DNA of 64,000 nt from Nautilus pompilius (Eukaryota > Mollusca > Cephalopoda > Nautilida > Nautilidae), in assembly GCA_018389105.1 (NCBI GenBank), contig JACATO010002212.1, positions 148,501 through 212,500 on the forward strand. Direction: 5' to 3'. Below the pieces are notes generated by a model, which ran no database searches, was not told the origin of the DNA, and saw only the letters and a program-made list of their open reading frames with translations. Shown here piece by piece: positions 1-15,200 of this stretch (position 1 is its first letter; each line of letters begins with the position of its first letter). The translations under genes were made by a program, and so were the position numbers.

Positions 1-889
1 GAAACCAAGCCTTGATACTGGCAACAAATAAATCGGAGGTCAGAGAAGTACTTAAAAAGAAAGATGTTGGCAGGCCTTACTAAAATCAATATGTAAACAG
101 ATCTGTTATTATTTATCGTTCTAACCACTATTACAAGTTAGAGTCTCATCTGTATTTGTTCAAGGTTACACAGTCCTGTATTTAAGAGATCTTCTGGAAA
201 ACACTCAAGTCTGACACATTTTTAAAATCAACAGAAGAATAGCTATATGTCCTTGATATTCAATCTAAGGTATGTGGGTTTGTAAGATTGCCATAACAAC
301 CCTGTAAGCTCAATGAACACATGAAAACATTCCCAAACGGTTACATTCACAGGCCATGGTTTAGACTGCAATTCAAATGAAGGCGTTTAGATGAAAAACA
401 AGGAAGATATAGGAACCAGAAAATGATAAACTACCTTAAAATATCATATTGGGGGGGGGGGATGCACCAGACAGTAACACATGGTACTCTACTGTCTCTA
501 GTCCACTGCATCAACTGAGCTTCTAGTCGTGAATCCACATGTAAAAAATATTACCTAAATTGTTTGTTGGTGGCGGTGGTGGTTTTCAACCCCAGAAAAT
601 CCTTTAAAACAAATGTCCTTTCTTCACGGCCCAACCACTTTTAGGTGGAGAGAATAAAAAAAAAGAAAACATACTGTCTAAAATTTACAAAACTAATTAA
701 GGCAACTGTGCCATCAGTTGTTAAATTTGTATTTCCGTAAATGTAAATAATGAAAGAAGAAAAACTTCTGTTCTTGCTAGAGTATTGTCTGCAGTGTCCT
801 GGCCAGCAAACACTGACTCTGCTGAAACATTGATTGTTAGTGGCTTCTGTGAAGTTAATTATTTCTTAGCCAACAGGTACTGTACACAC
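1..889. other. Intron of the SUR gene, no exon recognised
   Basis: This lies downstream (minus sense) of the last visible SUR exon and should be intronic. I see only AT-rich sequence with a poly-G tract near 451-461. The next expected exon, leading into TMD2, was not found, so the gene continues beyond position 1. Confidence 0.6.
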
Positions 890-983
890 CTGAACAGAGA
901 GTTGCCTCACCACTAACTCAGGAGGCTGAGAATGGTCAAAACTGGACTTGCGAGGTCTTTCTTGATCATGGTCTATATCTTTC
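890..983 (-). CDS. SUR exon 18: post-NBD1 linker
   Basis: 94 nt, phase 2 to 0. A hydrophilic linker ([20 protein letters not shown]) occupies the place of the acidic inter-domain linker of vertebrate SURs. It is the last exon of the gene I can see. Confidence 0.75.
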
Positions 984-3900
984 CTAAAAAAAAAAAAATA
1001 ATGAATATATTATATATTAAGGACCATAATGAAAAACACCTCAAGTAGATTGTGTGACATAGGTACCTTGCCTGGGTAATGTGACCAAAGTATTTAATAT
1101 TAGGCTTTAGTAAAGAACACATGACTGCAGAAACACTACAGTAAATAGCAGGAGTCATTGTTTAGTGACTGAAGAAAGACAATAGTGGAAAGCTTTGAAA
1201 CAGGCAGGCTATCTAAACTTTCTATAGACAGTGTGACAATACAAGCATTAAACCAGATAATGCACTGAAATAATTCTTTTTTTTAAATAATCACTTTGAA
1301 TCAAAGTATTAATTTTCACACTAGTGGAAAATTCAGCAATCAAAAGCCTGGTAAAAATAACAACAGAAACCACCCACCAGTCAATTTCCTTTCATTGAAA
1401 GCTTTAAAACCAATAAACTCTTTACAGCTAATTAATTTCGATGGCCGTCTTTCTGAATAGCACTGATGCCAATGACTTAACAGTAAATGCACGTAGCCTG
1501 TTAATTTCCCTTTTCCCTTTTATAGCTTAACTGAAACTGTGCTTGTACTAACTTGATTTCCTTGAGTGCTTTCCTCCATGATTCATACAGTTCTGCATCC
1601 ATCTTCTTCACTTCACTTAATTTTCCTTGACACCGGATAGTACAGTTTTTCATTGCGATGATCTAAGAACAATGACAGCAATACAAAGACATTTCAGCAA
1701 ATGAAATGTATAAAAAGTTTTATAATATATTCATATGAAGAGCTTGCAGACAGGTAAGTTTGCTCGTGCCACACACGAGAACAAACTTTAACAATGTTTG
1801 TCATACAAGATATCTTCTTCAACTTCTAATATTAATTTCATCAAAATCTGAATTCTACAGTAAGTATATCACTGTATCATAATATAAATTTACTTTGCAA
1901 AAGATTATTAAATAAAAAGAACGTAAAAGCCTATGCCAACCTGACTAGCTTGATTGATGTTGTGTAGCTGAGTAGTAGTGAGAATTACAGTTCGTTTTCG
2001 GCGTAGAAACCGTCTCACCACAGCATCGTCAAAAACAGCTTTGCTTTGGTGTGGCTCCATACAGGAAAATGCATCATCCTGGAAAAAAAAAAGAAACAAG
2101 GCAGAAAAATAAATATTGTGTAGAAACTCATACACCAGGAAGGTGTAGTGGTGGGAGAAATTATAAGCCTGTAAGACAGCATCCATGAGAGATTGATCTT
2201 ATAGAGCTGGATCAGTGCTAAATAAATAAAATATGCAAACATTGGACATAAGATACTGCAATGGTACAGTGTGGATTAACTTCATCAATATCCAAGCATT
2301 TAAAAACAGGTGGAAGATATACTTAACTCTACCTGTACCACAGCACTAGAAGACTTACTAAGTCAGCACGTTTACAGTTTTTTTGATTTGTTAGCAATCA
2401 GGAATAGTTCTTGTTCCTTAGTTTACTAATATTTTATGTCTGAAGATTCATAAATATATGCAGAATTCAGCATTTATATTTGACGTTCAAAAACTAAATG
2501 TAAAAGAAAAACAAAACTTATTTGGAGGGACTTCACATTCACAACTGTTGAGATAAAATAGGTACATAGGAAGAGGAGAAAAGTCTTGGAAACTTTGCTT
2601 TGCTAAGCACAGTATAACATTTCCTACAGGAAAAATTAATAACTGTAATTTCTAGTTCCTTAAATAATTTTCCGTATTGGAGTGCTCATTAATGTCCTTT
2701 CTCCACCATGGATAATTGAGAAAATGAATCTGCATATATTCAGAATGAATACATTCATAATTATAATTAAAGTTAAAGCCTTCTATGTATTCTTCTAACA
2801 ATAGATGGGATCTTTCCTGTTGTCCAGGCTCCAAACTTTCTCACTCAAGCAATATTCGTGCTCTTACATATTCTTTTATAGATGGAAATATTTGCTTCAA
2901 ATGAACCTGCGACATTAATAAATGACATTGCTGCAGTGAATACAGTCGCCCCACCTCTCCCCATGCCAAACAGTAGTACCATCTTATAACCAAGCTCACT
3001 TTTCTGATTAAGTGTTAAAGAATTACAAGAAAACTCGCTTTATCTTTACAAGGTTGACAGCATCTTCTTTCTTGAGTTTTTGAAATCATATATTTAAAAG
3101 AAAATATGGATAATTAATAGCTTACCAGAATAATAGTGTCAGCATGAGAATACAGTGCCCTTGCTAGACTCACTCTTTGCTTCTGACCTTCATTTAATGT
3201 GATGCCCTGAAAACAAAAGCAGGAAATACTACTGAAACCTCAATGATATAGAATTATCAGCAAAATCAAAACAAACAAACAAAAAAGCAGCCACATATAT
3301 ATATAAGAAAGGCAATATTTAGTAAAAATCATGCAGTATCAGTGACTGATTCAATGGTAAGGTTATTTACAATTTATTTAAAGACTGCAATCTTTGTATG
3401 TTAGCATGTTGTTTTCTGCCATAAATCTGTAAAATGCAACGAAATCTAATACATATTTTCAATTGTTTGTACATATGTTTTTTTTTACTCTTTCATGGCT
3501 GAACTGTAAAACCCAAAGGCCTCAAATTTTTTGCGTAGATACTTAAGAATCCGGGTGAGGTTTTAAGCCACCACATGTTGGCCTTGAAGGCCATTTTCAG
3601 GCCACCAAAAGCTGCTTTCCAAAAGCCTTATAGATTACACCTAGTTTACTGCTCTCATTCAAAATAAGTGACCTAGCAGCCTCAATAATGAATGTACCTC
3701 AGGATCAAGAGCCACCTGTGGAGGTTCAGAGTTACTGCAGCTTCACGGTACTCATTCAATTGAAAAGTGACCACAGATTTCATATTTTTATATAGAATTT
3801 TCATGCTGACACAGCAGCAATATTCCTAATCAAGATATGCAAAATTATGAGTAATACAGTTTTATGAAGCCTGTGTAACTGTCTAAAATATAGAGAGCAA

Positions 3901-6900
3901 TTAAATGGAGTTCATCTACAAGATGTTTTAATGACATTTTTCAGCATTTGTTATAGCTAGAAAAAAAAACAAGACTTCTAATATTTCTATTATTTGCAAT
4001 AATAGACAGTATTGGAAATAATTACAGAAAAAGAGGAAAAACATGGTATGAAATGCAAATAGTATGATAAAATTGCCTCTCGTGTGTTAAAATGAAATGC
4101 TCCTTATTAAAGTCACATGTTGATGTAGTACACTGTGATTGGTCATCATGCAAGCAATCAGAATGTGCCACACCTGCAGGACTGTAAAAGTACAGGCAGT
4201 GATATCAGTGTAGTGTGGTCAATTCTTGAGAAATGTGATATGACAGGCATATATAAATCAAAGTCTTAGCTAGTGAAGGTTACTCCATGATTCAGGAGCT
4301 CTATGCAAGACTCTGAGGAGGACACATGAAACTGATACTGGTGACAATAGACACAGTCAAGGAAGAAACTCCAAATTCTCCAAAAGTGATGTTAAGTACC
4401 ACAGAGTATGCTCGCAATGTGACAGGTGATAAGCCAGTAGAGATCTTGTAAATGATCTATCAGCAAGGACAAGTGCTAACTTTCTTCAAGAACAGTAAGA
4501 TACACATCAACAAAGTGGTTTCATTGGATGTTACCGATCCAAAAAACTTTACTGAGGAGAGGCAACCAAACAGCAAGACTGAAATAGGCAGCATAAATGT
4601 GAGATGGCCAGACCTGGAAGGCAGCACTCTTTACAGATGAGACAAAGTTTGAACTGTTTGGTAATAATCAACAGAAGTTTGTTTAAAAGGGAACAGACAA
4701 CAGTATAATAGTCAATGCAAACAGCAACAGTAAAGCATGGGAGAGGATCAATACAAATGTAAAGCTGCCTATCAGTCAAGAATGTTAAAGATCTACATAA
4801 AATTCAAAGATCTACTGGCTACTGATGATTACAGTCAAGTTCTCATCCATGGCAGGAATTCATCTTCTATCATGACAATGACCTCAAGCATACAAACAAT
4901 GTGGTATAAAACTATCTGGAACATAGAAGAGGCTGATTGAACACTCAAAAATGCTTTGGCCTGCACAAAGTCCTGATTTAAACATGAGGCTGTATGTGGT
5001 TATGTGACTACTGAGAATGTCAAATGGAAATCAAACACCTTGAATGATTGCTAAATGCTACAAGATATGTAACAGCATTCCACAGTCATACATTGATGAC
5101 TTGGAGCATGAAAACAAGGTATCATGCTGTATATAAAGCAGAAGGCTCAAACAGTAAATACTAGTGAATTGTATATGTAATAAAGATATATCTCTCAATT
5201 GCAATTACTCATTACTTGTGCATATCCTGTGTGCTTACATAATTATTTCCAATATTCCGTGTGTACGTGTGTATATATTAAAGCCTGAAAAACTGAGAAA
5301 AAAGATAGCTTTGTTGGTAGCATGATTTTCTGAAGAGATTTAGGATGTGATTGTTTGCTGAGATAGTAATCTACTCTTTCTGTGGAAACAACCGATTCTC
5401 CTCAAACCTCAAAAACTGTTTAAAGTTTAAAAGGTTGGTAAGATATATTTGGAGCAAACTGTTTGCTTTCTTCACTTATACTGAACCTTTTCTCCAATCT
5501 CAGTTCGGTCTCCAGAAGGCATCAAGCCAAGATCATGATGCAGGGCACAGGCATGGAGAACTCTCTTATACCTAATGATGAAAAAATACAAACACTGACT
5601 AACCTTTCTTTAATCATGATAGGAAATTTGAGCATATAAACGAGGTCCACATTTATCAGTGGCAGGTCCATAAAAAATTCTTTAAATCAGAAATAGGGGA
5701 AATTAAGCTAAATGCAATTGTCAATTACAGTTTCCACCTCATTATTCTGCAACATTAAGTAAATTATTCTTTATCAATTGCTTCAACAAAGTGAAGATAT
5801 GAAAGAGCTAGACAGTCGGTCAGTCTCTCTCTTAATATTACACACAAGCAACAAATATAATTAAAATTGTTTAGCCTTTAGTGATTGATTTATTAATGGT
5901 AAAATATTTTAAAGTTTGTTTTTTAAATTATGAAATCATTCAGTGATTAAAACCACATTTACAAAACTCTCAGCTTTAAGCAAAATGTTTTTTCATGTCA
6001 TAAACTATTCATATAAACAAACAAACTAGAACGAATCTTGTATCTACAAAGACATCAGGTCTAATTTTGTAGTTACTTTTAAATGAAACTTTGTTTGATA
6101 AAAATGAATGCATATTCACAGCAATTCTTTCTTTGTCTGAAGTTAATTCTCTCTACTGCTAATGGATTATACCGAAGGTAGGCAACCAATATAATATGGT
6201 CACATTATGAGATGGAATATGCATACTGCAAGGTTAATTTCTAGATTTTAAAATCCTTTCTGCATCATAAATGGGGAGGTAAAAAACCATAAAAACCTAC
6301 CTTCTCCAACTGTAGGGCTGGCCAAACAAAATATTCTCCTGAATAGTTCTGTTCATGATCCAGGGAGGCTGAGACAAATAAGCTAGGCTGGTGTTCCTAA
6401 AATGATCAAATGTAGATGTTTTATTTGCTTATTGGAGTGAAACAATGGTAAAACAGAGACACTGAAAAAGGCTGCACAGAAGAAAAAACAAAAAAAAAAA
6501 TATTTCTAATGTAACTGAGGCTGAAGAACAAATGGAAAACAACACTAGAATTTCTCAACAATAATCTTAAACACATATTATAAATAGTAAGGAAAGTGCA
6601 GTCGAAGTCAAAATACTTCTAGTTCAACAGACAAATATCATAATCATCATAGCAGACCAAACATTTTACAATTTTAAACACTCTTGACTCATGGAATACA
6701 ATATCATCCAAACCTTGAACAGATGGAATATTAAAAGACAAAAATAAATAAAAGGATTTATAAAGTAAATAGCTGCCTCTAACAGCAAATAAAAACATTT
6801 AATTTCCAGACTACACAAAGTTCAATTCTTATAATATACATATAAATCTGCACAAAATTAAAATACAATAAAATTTTTTTTAAAAAAAGAAAAGGACACT

Positions 6901-9180
6901 CTGCAGCTAAAGTCAGGTCACTGATTTAGCTGGGGAAGCCAACTGAGCCTGACAACAAAGATCTGGAGATGGAGATTTTTTTCATTTATTATGATAAAAG
7001 ATAAAAAGTTAAATATCCAAGAGCCATAAAAGTAAGATTTTCATGAGAAAGCAATCCTTTATGGTTTAACCTATTTAGTTTCAAGTCAGTATCAAAACTA
7101 TACCCATCTCTATTTACGAATATAACAAATAATCTTCTCTCCTTCTGTTTGCAAGAATTAAACAGGCTGCTTCTATTATTTTAGTTAAAATTTTGTTTTA
7201 ATTCGCATTCATAATTTACAAAAACTGAATAAACTTTACCCACTCACTCTCAACAGCAACAGGATGCAAACATGTGATTTAGAACTTAGATTAAATATGT
7301 GACACACAGCAATAATGTTATTGTTATTTGAAGTCAATTTTGTTTATTTGTGATTGAAAATTGTATGTACAAAACTAGTTTGTTTGTTAGTATTCAATGA
7401 CTGACAAAAGATTCAAAGTCAGCTGTATACCTTAGGACTAATCAAATTCCAAGATCTAGAACACTGATTCTTGGTCATGAAATTATTGGCTCATGACAGT
7501 CATCACAAACAACCTTCTGATAGACAATTTATAACAGCCTCATTTTTTTTTTTCAGATGTACCTGCTCCAGTTGACACTGCCTGAGTGCTGTATCATCTC
7601 CCCCAGTATAGCATTCAAAAGACTGGTCTTGCCCGATCCAGATGGGCCAATGATCATGGTCAATTTACCTGAAAATATAATGTTAATGTAAATCATGGAA
7701 ATCAGATGAGGTGCTTCCTTTCACAGTTACATTACCAGTAATACATGGCAAAGATTCCAAAATTTGTTAAAAAAATCTTCAAAAGCTAATTTATTGCTTG
7801 AATTTGTTTTGATCTCTAAAACAAAATGTATGTTGAAACAAATGTCGATTGAAAAAAAACTTTTATCATGTCGTGTATAAAAGCTGTAAGCCCTGCATTA
7901 CTAACAAGTGTGGCTGATATTCCATCTCCAATTGGCATTATACAAAATGGTATTTTGGATTAAATTATAATATATCCTAATATTTTGCAAAAAAACAAGC
8001 AAACTCAGAGGGAAAATAGCAAAACCAAACTAGTTTAATCATGCAAGAGACAATTATGGAAACAATTTCTCACCTGCTGGAATCTTAAGATTTATATTCT
8101 TCAGAAAAGGCTCATCTGTTGAATGCCAAGAAAAGTTTCCATTATTAACTTCTAAAATAGTTCTGGTTTCATAAATTCTTAGGATCTCTGCCATATCTTC
8201 TTCATCCTCCATAGAAACTCCACTGAAGCATCGCCGTCTTCGGTGTTCTGGGAAATCCATACCTTCCAAAGTGACTGTGCTGGAATGTTGAGAGAGACTC
8301 AGTCGCTTGGACCCCAAGACTTCCAGAAGAGAGGCTCCACTACTTTGCCGGCTGTGGCCTGGGGTGTGCTGTAAAGTGCTCTCTAGAGAGTTCTGGCTGC
8401 CGTGAAGTGCACCATTCTCTTTATGTAAAGATAAACTTGTGCTCTCTGATGTGACATCATATCTTATCACAGTATCCACTTTGTCCTTGCAAAAAAAAAA
8501 AAAATATATATATATATATACACGAGGTGATTCCTAAATATGTATACAGACTGAATTTATGTATATTTAATACTTACATCACTGAATAAAATCTTTATTA
8601 TGTACACAAGTGAATGTGTAAAAACAACATAAGATGGGCATCTTAAGACAAATGATCGAAGTGTCCACAATTTACACACAAACATGTACCACAACATTCT
8701 GAGACAGACCAGATAACAATAGTGCACATGAACTGAGTCACTGCATACTTTCTGCTTAATCTTTCCTTCCAAGTCTTATAATGTTCAAGGTTTAGCACTG
8801 TACACTTTGTGTAGCATTTCCAGATAATTTTCATCTATTACAGTATCATTAAAAAAGAACAGCCCAACAACACCATGAGAAGACAGCCCAACTCACACTG
8901 TCACTCCTCGTAGGTTAACGTCTTTCTCCAAGTACATTTGGGCTTTGCACTGCCAAAAACACACAGTTGTGATGATTGTGCACACATTCGGTTTGAAGGA
9001 TGCCTCATCAGACCAAACTATCTGTCCTCAAAATTGCCACGTTGATTGTGCATGTTAATTAACTCGAGAATGCAAAAAAGCCTTCTTTTTTCAAGTCACA
9101 AGATATAGCTAAAATTATTGTTGTAATTGTTTTAGAAGCTTAAAGTTATCTATGTAGAAAAGGAATGCTTGTATGTGTAA

Positions 9181-9212
<32 letters not shown>

Positions 9213-12200
9213 AAAAACTTGGTACATAGTTATTACAGCTTCCACATTTTCAAGACTCCGTACTCTCCTTTTTCTCTCGCTCTGGATTTTATTCACATTT
9301 TGGACAGTTCCATGGTTTTAAATTATCATGTATACAACTAATTGATAAATGTGAGGAAGTTGATGTTCCATACTCTCTTAACCAGATACTCTGCACTTCC
9401 TTTACCTTTTAATACTTAAAACACCACTATAAAATATTTTTTTCCCTCTGTTTGAAACTAACTCAACCTTCTGTCCATCATGTTGAGGGCTTATATAAAC
9501 AGAAATTTTTCTGGAAATATGCAACATTGCAGTTTCAAACACCTGACATAAAATGAATATTGTATGTTATCTTCACATGTTCACCTATGTACGTAAAGTT
9601 TTGTTTATTCACTGCAATAAGTATCAAAAATAGTTATGTTCAAAGTTGTATACATATTTGTGAATCACCCTGTATATATACAGCAGTGTACATATAGCTG
9701 GCTTATATTTAAAAACATTTTTCAACTTATAAAATTATTTCCTTCACCAATAATATCTGTTATAGCAATACAGGAAATAAAGAGAGAGAATGTCCATAAA
9801 ATGGTGTTACAGACAAGAGAGCCACACAGAAAAGAGACCTGACTTGAGAGATTGGCTCTATCTTTTTAAGACAGAAGAGGGATTTTAATACATAAAAAAC
9901 CAGTTTCATGACTAACCAGTGTTTCACTAACAGCTAAAACATGGCTTAGAAATTCTGCCTACATATGAAATGGTTAACACTGATTCTGTTATTGAGACTG
10001 TCTTTGAAATCCAGTGAATGGAACCATGGTAGTAGGATAAACAATTGTTAAGAATTCATCTCCTTCAATCATCAAACAATAATGAAAAGGATCAGCTGGA
10101 GTAAATAATAAATGACTGAAAATGACCAGATTCATAATTTTGATAAACAAGTCTTTACTTAAAAATATATGTGTTTCTACATTCACTTCTGGAAGTTTTT
10201 AGCAAGAGTTTAGTAATTTATAAAATCATATAACATTCAGAATTTAAAAGAAGAGTATGAAATTAAACATATAAAATTATCCAGTGTAAATTTCTGTGCT
10301 GTTAAAGATAAGAAAAGGCAATGACAATAAACAAAGAAATAATTAACGAAAGAACAGCACTAAAAGAGTTCCCTTATGGATTTTAATCAATCACATCCTT
10401 ATGGAAACAGTAAATCTATGTTCAGAAGTAATTTAATGACCAATCATTTTATTGAGTTGCATTAAAATAAAGAATACAGCAAAGATGAATGGCAGATAAA
10501 AGCAGGACGTCAAAACATGGAACATACAAAAATGGTAAAAATGAAAACAGTAATTATATCAAATTTGTTAGTTAAATGAATTATAAAATAAGTTAGAAAG
10601 CAAATATATAATGTATTTAAACTCAAATGGCTTTCATCAAATATCAAATAGCCAACTTTTGTCCCAAATTTACCATTATGATGCTAAAAGTGGTTATGTC
10701 TGCTTTGACATTTATAACCATTTAAAGCTTGAAGCAGTTTTACTCCACAGCTTTAAAATAACTTTTCCCGCTATTGCAATAAGCAGAGATACCCTCACGT
10801 CTCTGAAAGCCCTTTAACTTCTCCGATCAAATTAATTTCATTTTCTGGTGGATAATTGAAACTTTACAGCCCGAAATTTAATTAAGCATCAAAAGGGTTA
10901 ACAAGACTTGTAAACTAATCCAGAACCATAAGGCAATTCACGTCAAGTGGCATCACCTGATTGGATAACAAATGAACCAATAGGACATTGCCACATATCC
11001 TATGTCAGTGTAAAAGCAGCAGCAGCCTGTGATGAACCCCGAATCACCACAACTAAAACAAATGTGCTTACTGCATGCCTTTGGTGCCAGGATGGTAAGA
11101 AAGCAAATTAAAATGAAAACACATGATGTTATGTACTTTGAAAGATGAAGGCTTAACTAAAAGAGAAGTTGCAAAGAAACTTGATATAGATGACTGGTGT
11201 AAATGTGGATAGAAAATGAGCAGGTTGAAAGAGAGTAACATCTAAGGTTGAGGATTAATATATCAAGATACTGAACAAATGGAATAAATGACATAGCCCC
11301 TGACATTACAGAACAGATCAGTGAAAAGGCACTTTATGCCTGCTGGTTTCCATGGTTTTGCAGCTGAGAAGAAACCACTATTTAGGGCTGCAAATAAAGT
11401 AAAAATACTCCAGTGGGAAAAATTACATAAAGTGTACTGAGGACAAGTAAAACGTATCATGGAAGTTTGACCTGTTTGGTTCAAGGCAGTGTGTTTGTTT
11501 GCCAACAGTGTTACTCCTATAGTAAAACATGGAGGTGGTAGCATAATGGTTTGGAGAAGTTTTGGAACAAATTAAGTTAGTGATTTATACAGAATTAAGT
11601 GACACTATGCAAAGGGAATTATCACAGTATTTTCCATAGAGTGAAATATTTTCTGCTGTCTAACTTACTGATGAAGGGGTCATCCTTCAAAAGAAAAATT
11701 ACCCTAAACATTCATTGAAGTTATGTAGATGCTATGTGGAAAGCAAGAAACAGCAAGGTGATTGTCTAAACATGAACTGGCCAGCACAATTCCCAGATTT
11801 GTCAGCCATTGATCTTCTGTAAGATGAACCTGACAAAAATGAGGCAAATGATGCCACAAAATATAACTCAGTTAAGGCAATATCTCAATGCATTTAGTAC
11901 TTCATTACATAAAACTATATTGACTGGCTCTTAGGATGAAAGGCATGCTTGAAGTTAAATACATGCTTGGTTTTTGGTTTTTTTTCAAACTTATTTATTA
12001 ATTCATACATCTATCATATTTTACTAATAAATTGAATAACAATCAGTGTTTTCATTTTTACCAACTTTACATTTACTTCCAAACTTTTGGCCTGTAGTGT
12101 ATATGTAAAATATGTGCATGCACACACTTGATCATCTAAAAGTAAAATAAAACTAAAGGATTAATAGAGAAATTCATGAATACAAACCTCAGGGTGAATA

Positions 12201-15200
12201 GCTTCTATGTGGATAGTAGGTGGGAGTTTATCCTCCAATAAAGTACTTGTGTGTTGGCAGCAAATGTTTGTTGATGTAAGAAATGGTTCCAACTGCCTGA
12301 TGCTGACTTTGACATTGCCAATGCAGTTATACATGACACTCAGAAAGTAGAGAGAACTGTTCATCACCTGGAACAGAGCAATTGTTGAGAATATCTTCCC
12401 AGGTGTTACTGATTCACCTTCTATGTAGTAGTAGTTCACCAAGGTCTGGAAGGAGGAAAAGAAACAATCAGAATAGCTAAGACATTAAAATATACAACAA
12501 AAAATTGTCACTACTATGGCAAAAAAAGATAAAGCCTAATAACTAGTTTAGATATTTGAAGTTATAAAGTCTCAGCAGCTACATATTTTGGAAAAATAAT
12601 CCATTTCAACCCAATGATTGTGCAGAAAAGTCAACTTAATTAAAGCAAGGTCTTTAATAAATCAAAATTAACAATGAATACAAGTAAAAAGTGATGAAAT
12701 CTGAAGTAATCTCCTTGCAGCACAATTAGACTGTTAAAGTGTATTACAAATAGTTGTTTCTAACAGCTATTCCCCTTTTTTCCTTCTCATTTCCAGTTTA
12801 CAATTTTTGTCAGAAACATAGAAGTGGAAAGAATGAAAATAAACAAAGGTAATACTTGAGGATCCCATGTGTACTAGTTTAAAATTTAGCAAATTGAGCT
12901 GCTGTGAACATTAATTTTTCCATCTATTAAATAATGCAAATAAAAAAAAAATACTAAAACAACAGAAGACTATTTTTTTCTGCAAAACTTTACAGCAAGT
13001 TTACTTTGTTCTCGCTTACCTCCCGACTTATCCAAAGCAGAACTGATCAAGGCATGAACAGATTTTGTATCACCAATAAATTTTAAATTGCAAAGATAAG
13101 TTTAAAAATCAAGTTTATTTCCTCCCTCAGGAGCCGATCCGTACCGTCTTCCAATGTGTTTTGGAAAACAATAAAGAATTTCTAATGTAATTCATGTAAT
13201 GTACTCACTCTTTTGAGATATCACAATTTAAATTATGTTTCAGTGTGTAGAATTACAGCAATATCACTGTGCGTAACAGCATACCCTGAACTCTAACCGG
13301 TTTGTGGATTAGCAACCAGCCATCGAGCAGTTTTCAAAATAGTGACTAAAAGTCATACAGAACTTTCTTTTAGAAAAGATGTAGTGTGTTGCAATAAAAA
13401 CATCCAAAATTTGCCCATCTCTCTCTTTAATTTCTGATGTCAAACAAAAGCAACAACAAAGACACATATGTAACGTACCAGCTGCAGTCTGTAAACACCA
13501 CCGTCATCAATGAAGGAAATGTGCCTGACAAGTCAGGAGCATTTTATCTTTGTCTTCCTAAAGCTCCAGTGATTCTGAGCAGAAGCTCATGATTGAAATC
13601 ATATCATGCTTCTCTCACTTCATAAATGATTTTCACTGTGCAGCTGAGAAAACTGACAATCTGATCTTTAATTTTTTCAGTAAAAACGGGTTTTTGATAA
13701 ACTACAAAGTTTTCACATACCATGAGAGTACTTGTCAATGGGGCAGCCGTAACCAGCAACTCTAAAAACAAAAAGTTAAGAAAATTAGCAATAGCTTCTC
13801 TCCTCTAAGCATTTGTTAAAGTCAATCAATTCAGTTTACAGGTACAAATTCAAGAGTAACTGCCAAATGATTATTTTTTTGCTTTTCTCTTTTGCAACCA
13901 GCATTTTAAACAAATTTTTTTTCTTTTCTTTAGTACCTGAAGTAACCCAACAACATTCGGTTACTGCAGAAGTAGCATCACGCTCACACTGCACGCAATG
14001 TAGTTCTTCGCTCCACTGAGAAAGAAAGGGCTCTGGGTACTAACCTACAAACGTCTTGTACCCAGCCAAGGAAAACACGTCTCTGAGCTCCTTTTCCCGC
14101 TCTTTTTCCACCTGACTGCAAAATATCCTTTCCCAAGCATTTATTTTCAGCATTTTGATTCCATGAATTATTCCGTTCACTTTCTTTACTCGCCTGTCAG
14201 AGCTGATCTGTAAAAATGTACGTACAGGCAAAGGTAAGCTGCTGTAAAAGCAACAGTGTAAAAGTTGCTTGGTCACTTTTTAAAAACTAAAACTTCACAC
14301 GACATTTATCGAAGGTTGTAGACCCATGATTCCATACAACGCTGGTGTCAGCAGCAGACATATAGCAATCAGGACTGGTCTTTATTTTGGTAAAGCTGCA
14401 GACTGATAGTTTTTTTAAAAAAAAAACAAGCTATACCAAAAAAAATAATGAATGAATAACACTATATTACTAAGATTAAGGTCTACAAAAATGTTTTCTG
14501 TATGAATGGTTGGCATGAATTTTACAGCTTTGTAATGTTAAGTAACGTGTCCTTTTGTGGAACCACTGCTAGCTATGTTTATTCTGACTGTGTATCTTTC
14601 CAGTGCCTTCAATGCCAATTACACAAGGTAATCAATTTAAATATTTTAAGAGGCTTCACAACAAAAGCAAACCTTACCATGTATTTCAGTTGAAGCCTGG
14701 TGAACTGACCAGCAATGACAAAATGAACAAATGCATGAAATACAATGATAACAGCTCCAATAGCAGCACTTGGTCCCATCTTAAAACACACCAACACAAA
14801 TCCAAGCAAGATCTAAGAAGATTTAAAAACAAAAAAGCAAACAAACAATTATTAGACATTCTTTTTATTTACATATTAAACCGAGAAGTAAAATAGCAGA
14901 ATAACTGAATATTTCAGATTAAAAACAAGGGAAATTCATTAATATTTATCTAAAAAAAAAATTGTTTTTAAGTAGAAAACCCCCCTCTAAGCTATACAGA
15001 ATTTGCTGATGATCAATATTATTTATTTTACCTATTACCAATTTAATGTGGCTTGATATGTGCAAGAATTCAAAAGAAAACAGGTTTCTTGATATCCTTA
15101 GTTTAAAATGTCACCAGTATTTCATGGTAGCTATCTCATGCTATGTATATGCAGATAAAAACAAAATATTAATAACCCTGTAAACTAGTGTGTGTGTATG

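Noticed and set aside
5351..5575. 74-codon plus frame
   Set aside because: It is the antisense shadow of SUR exon 14 (5487-5571).
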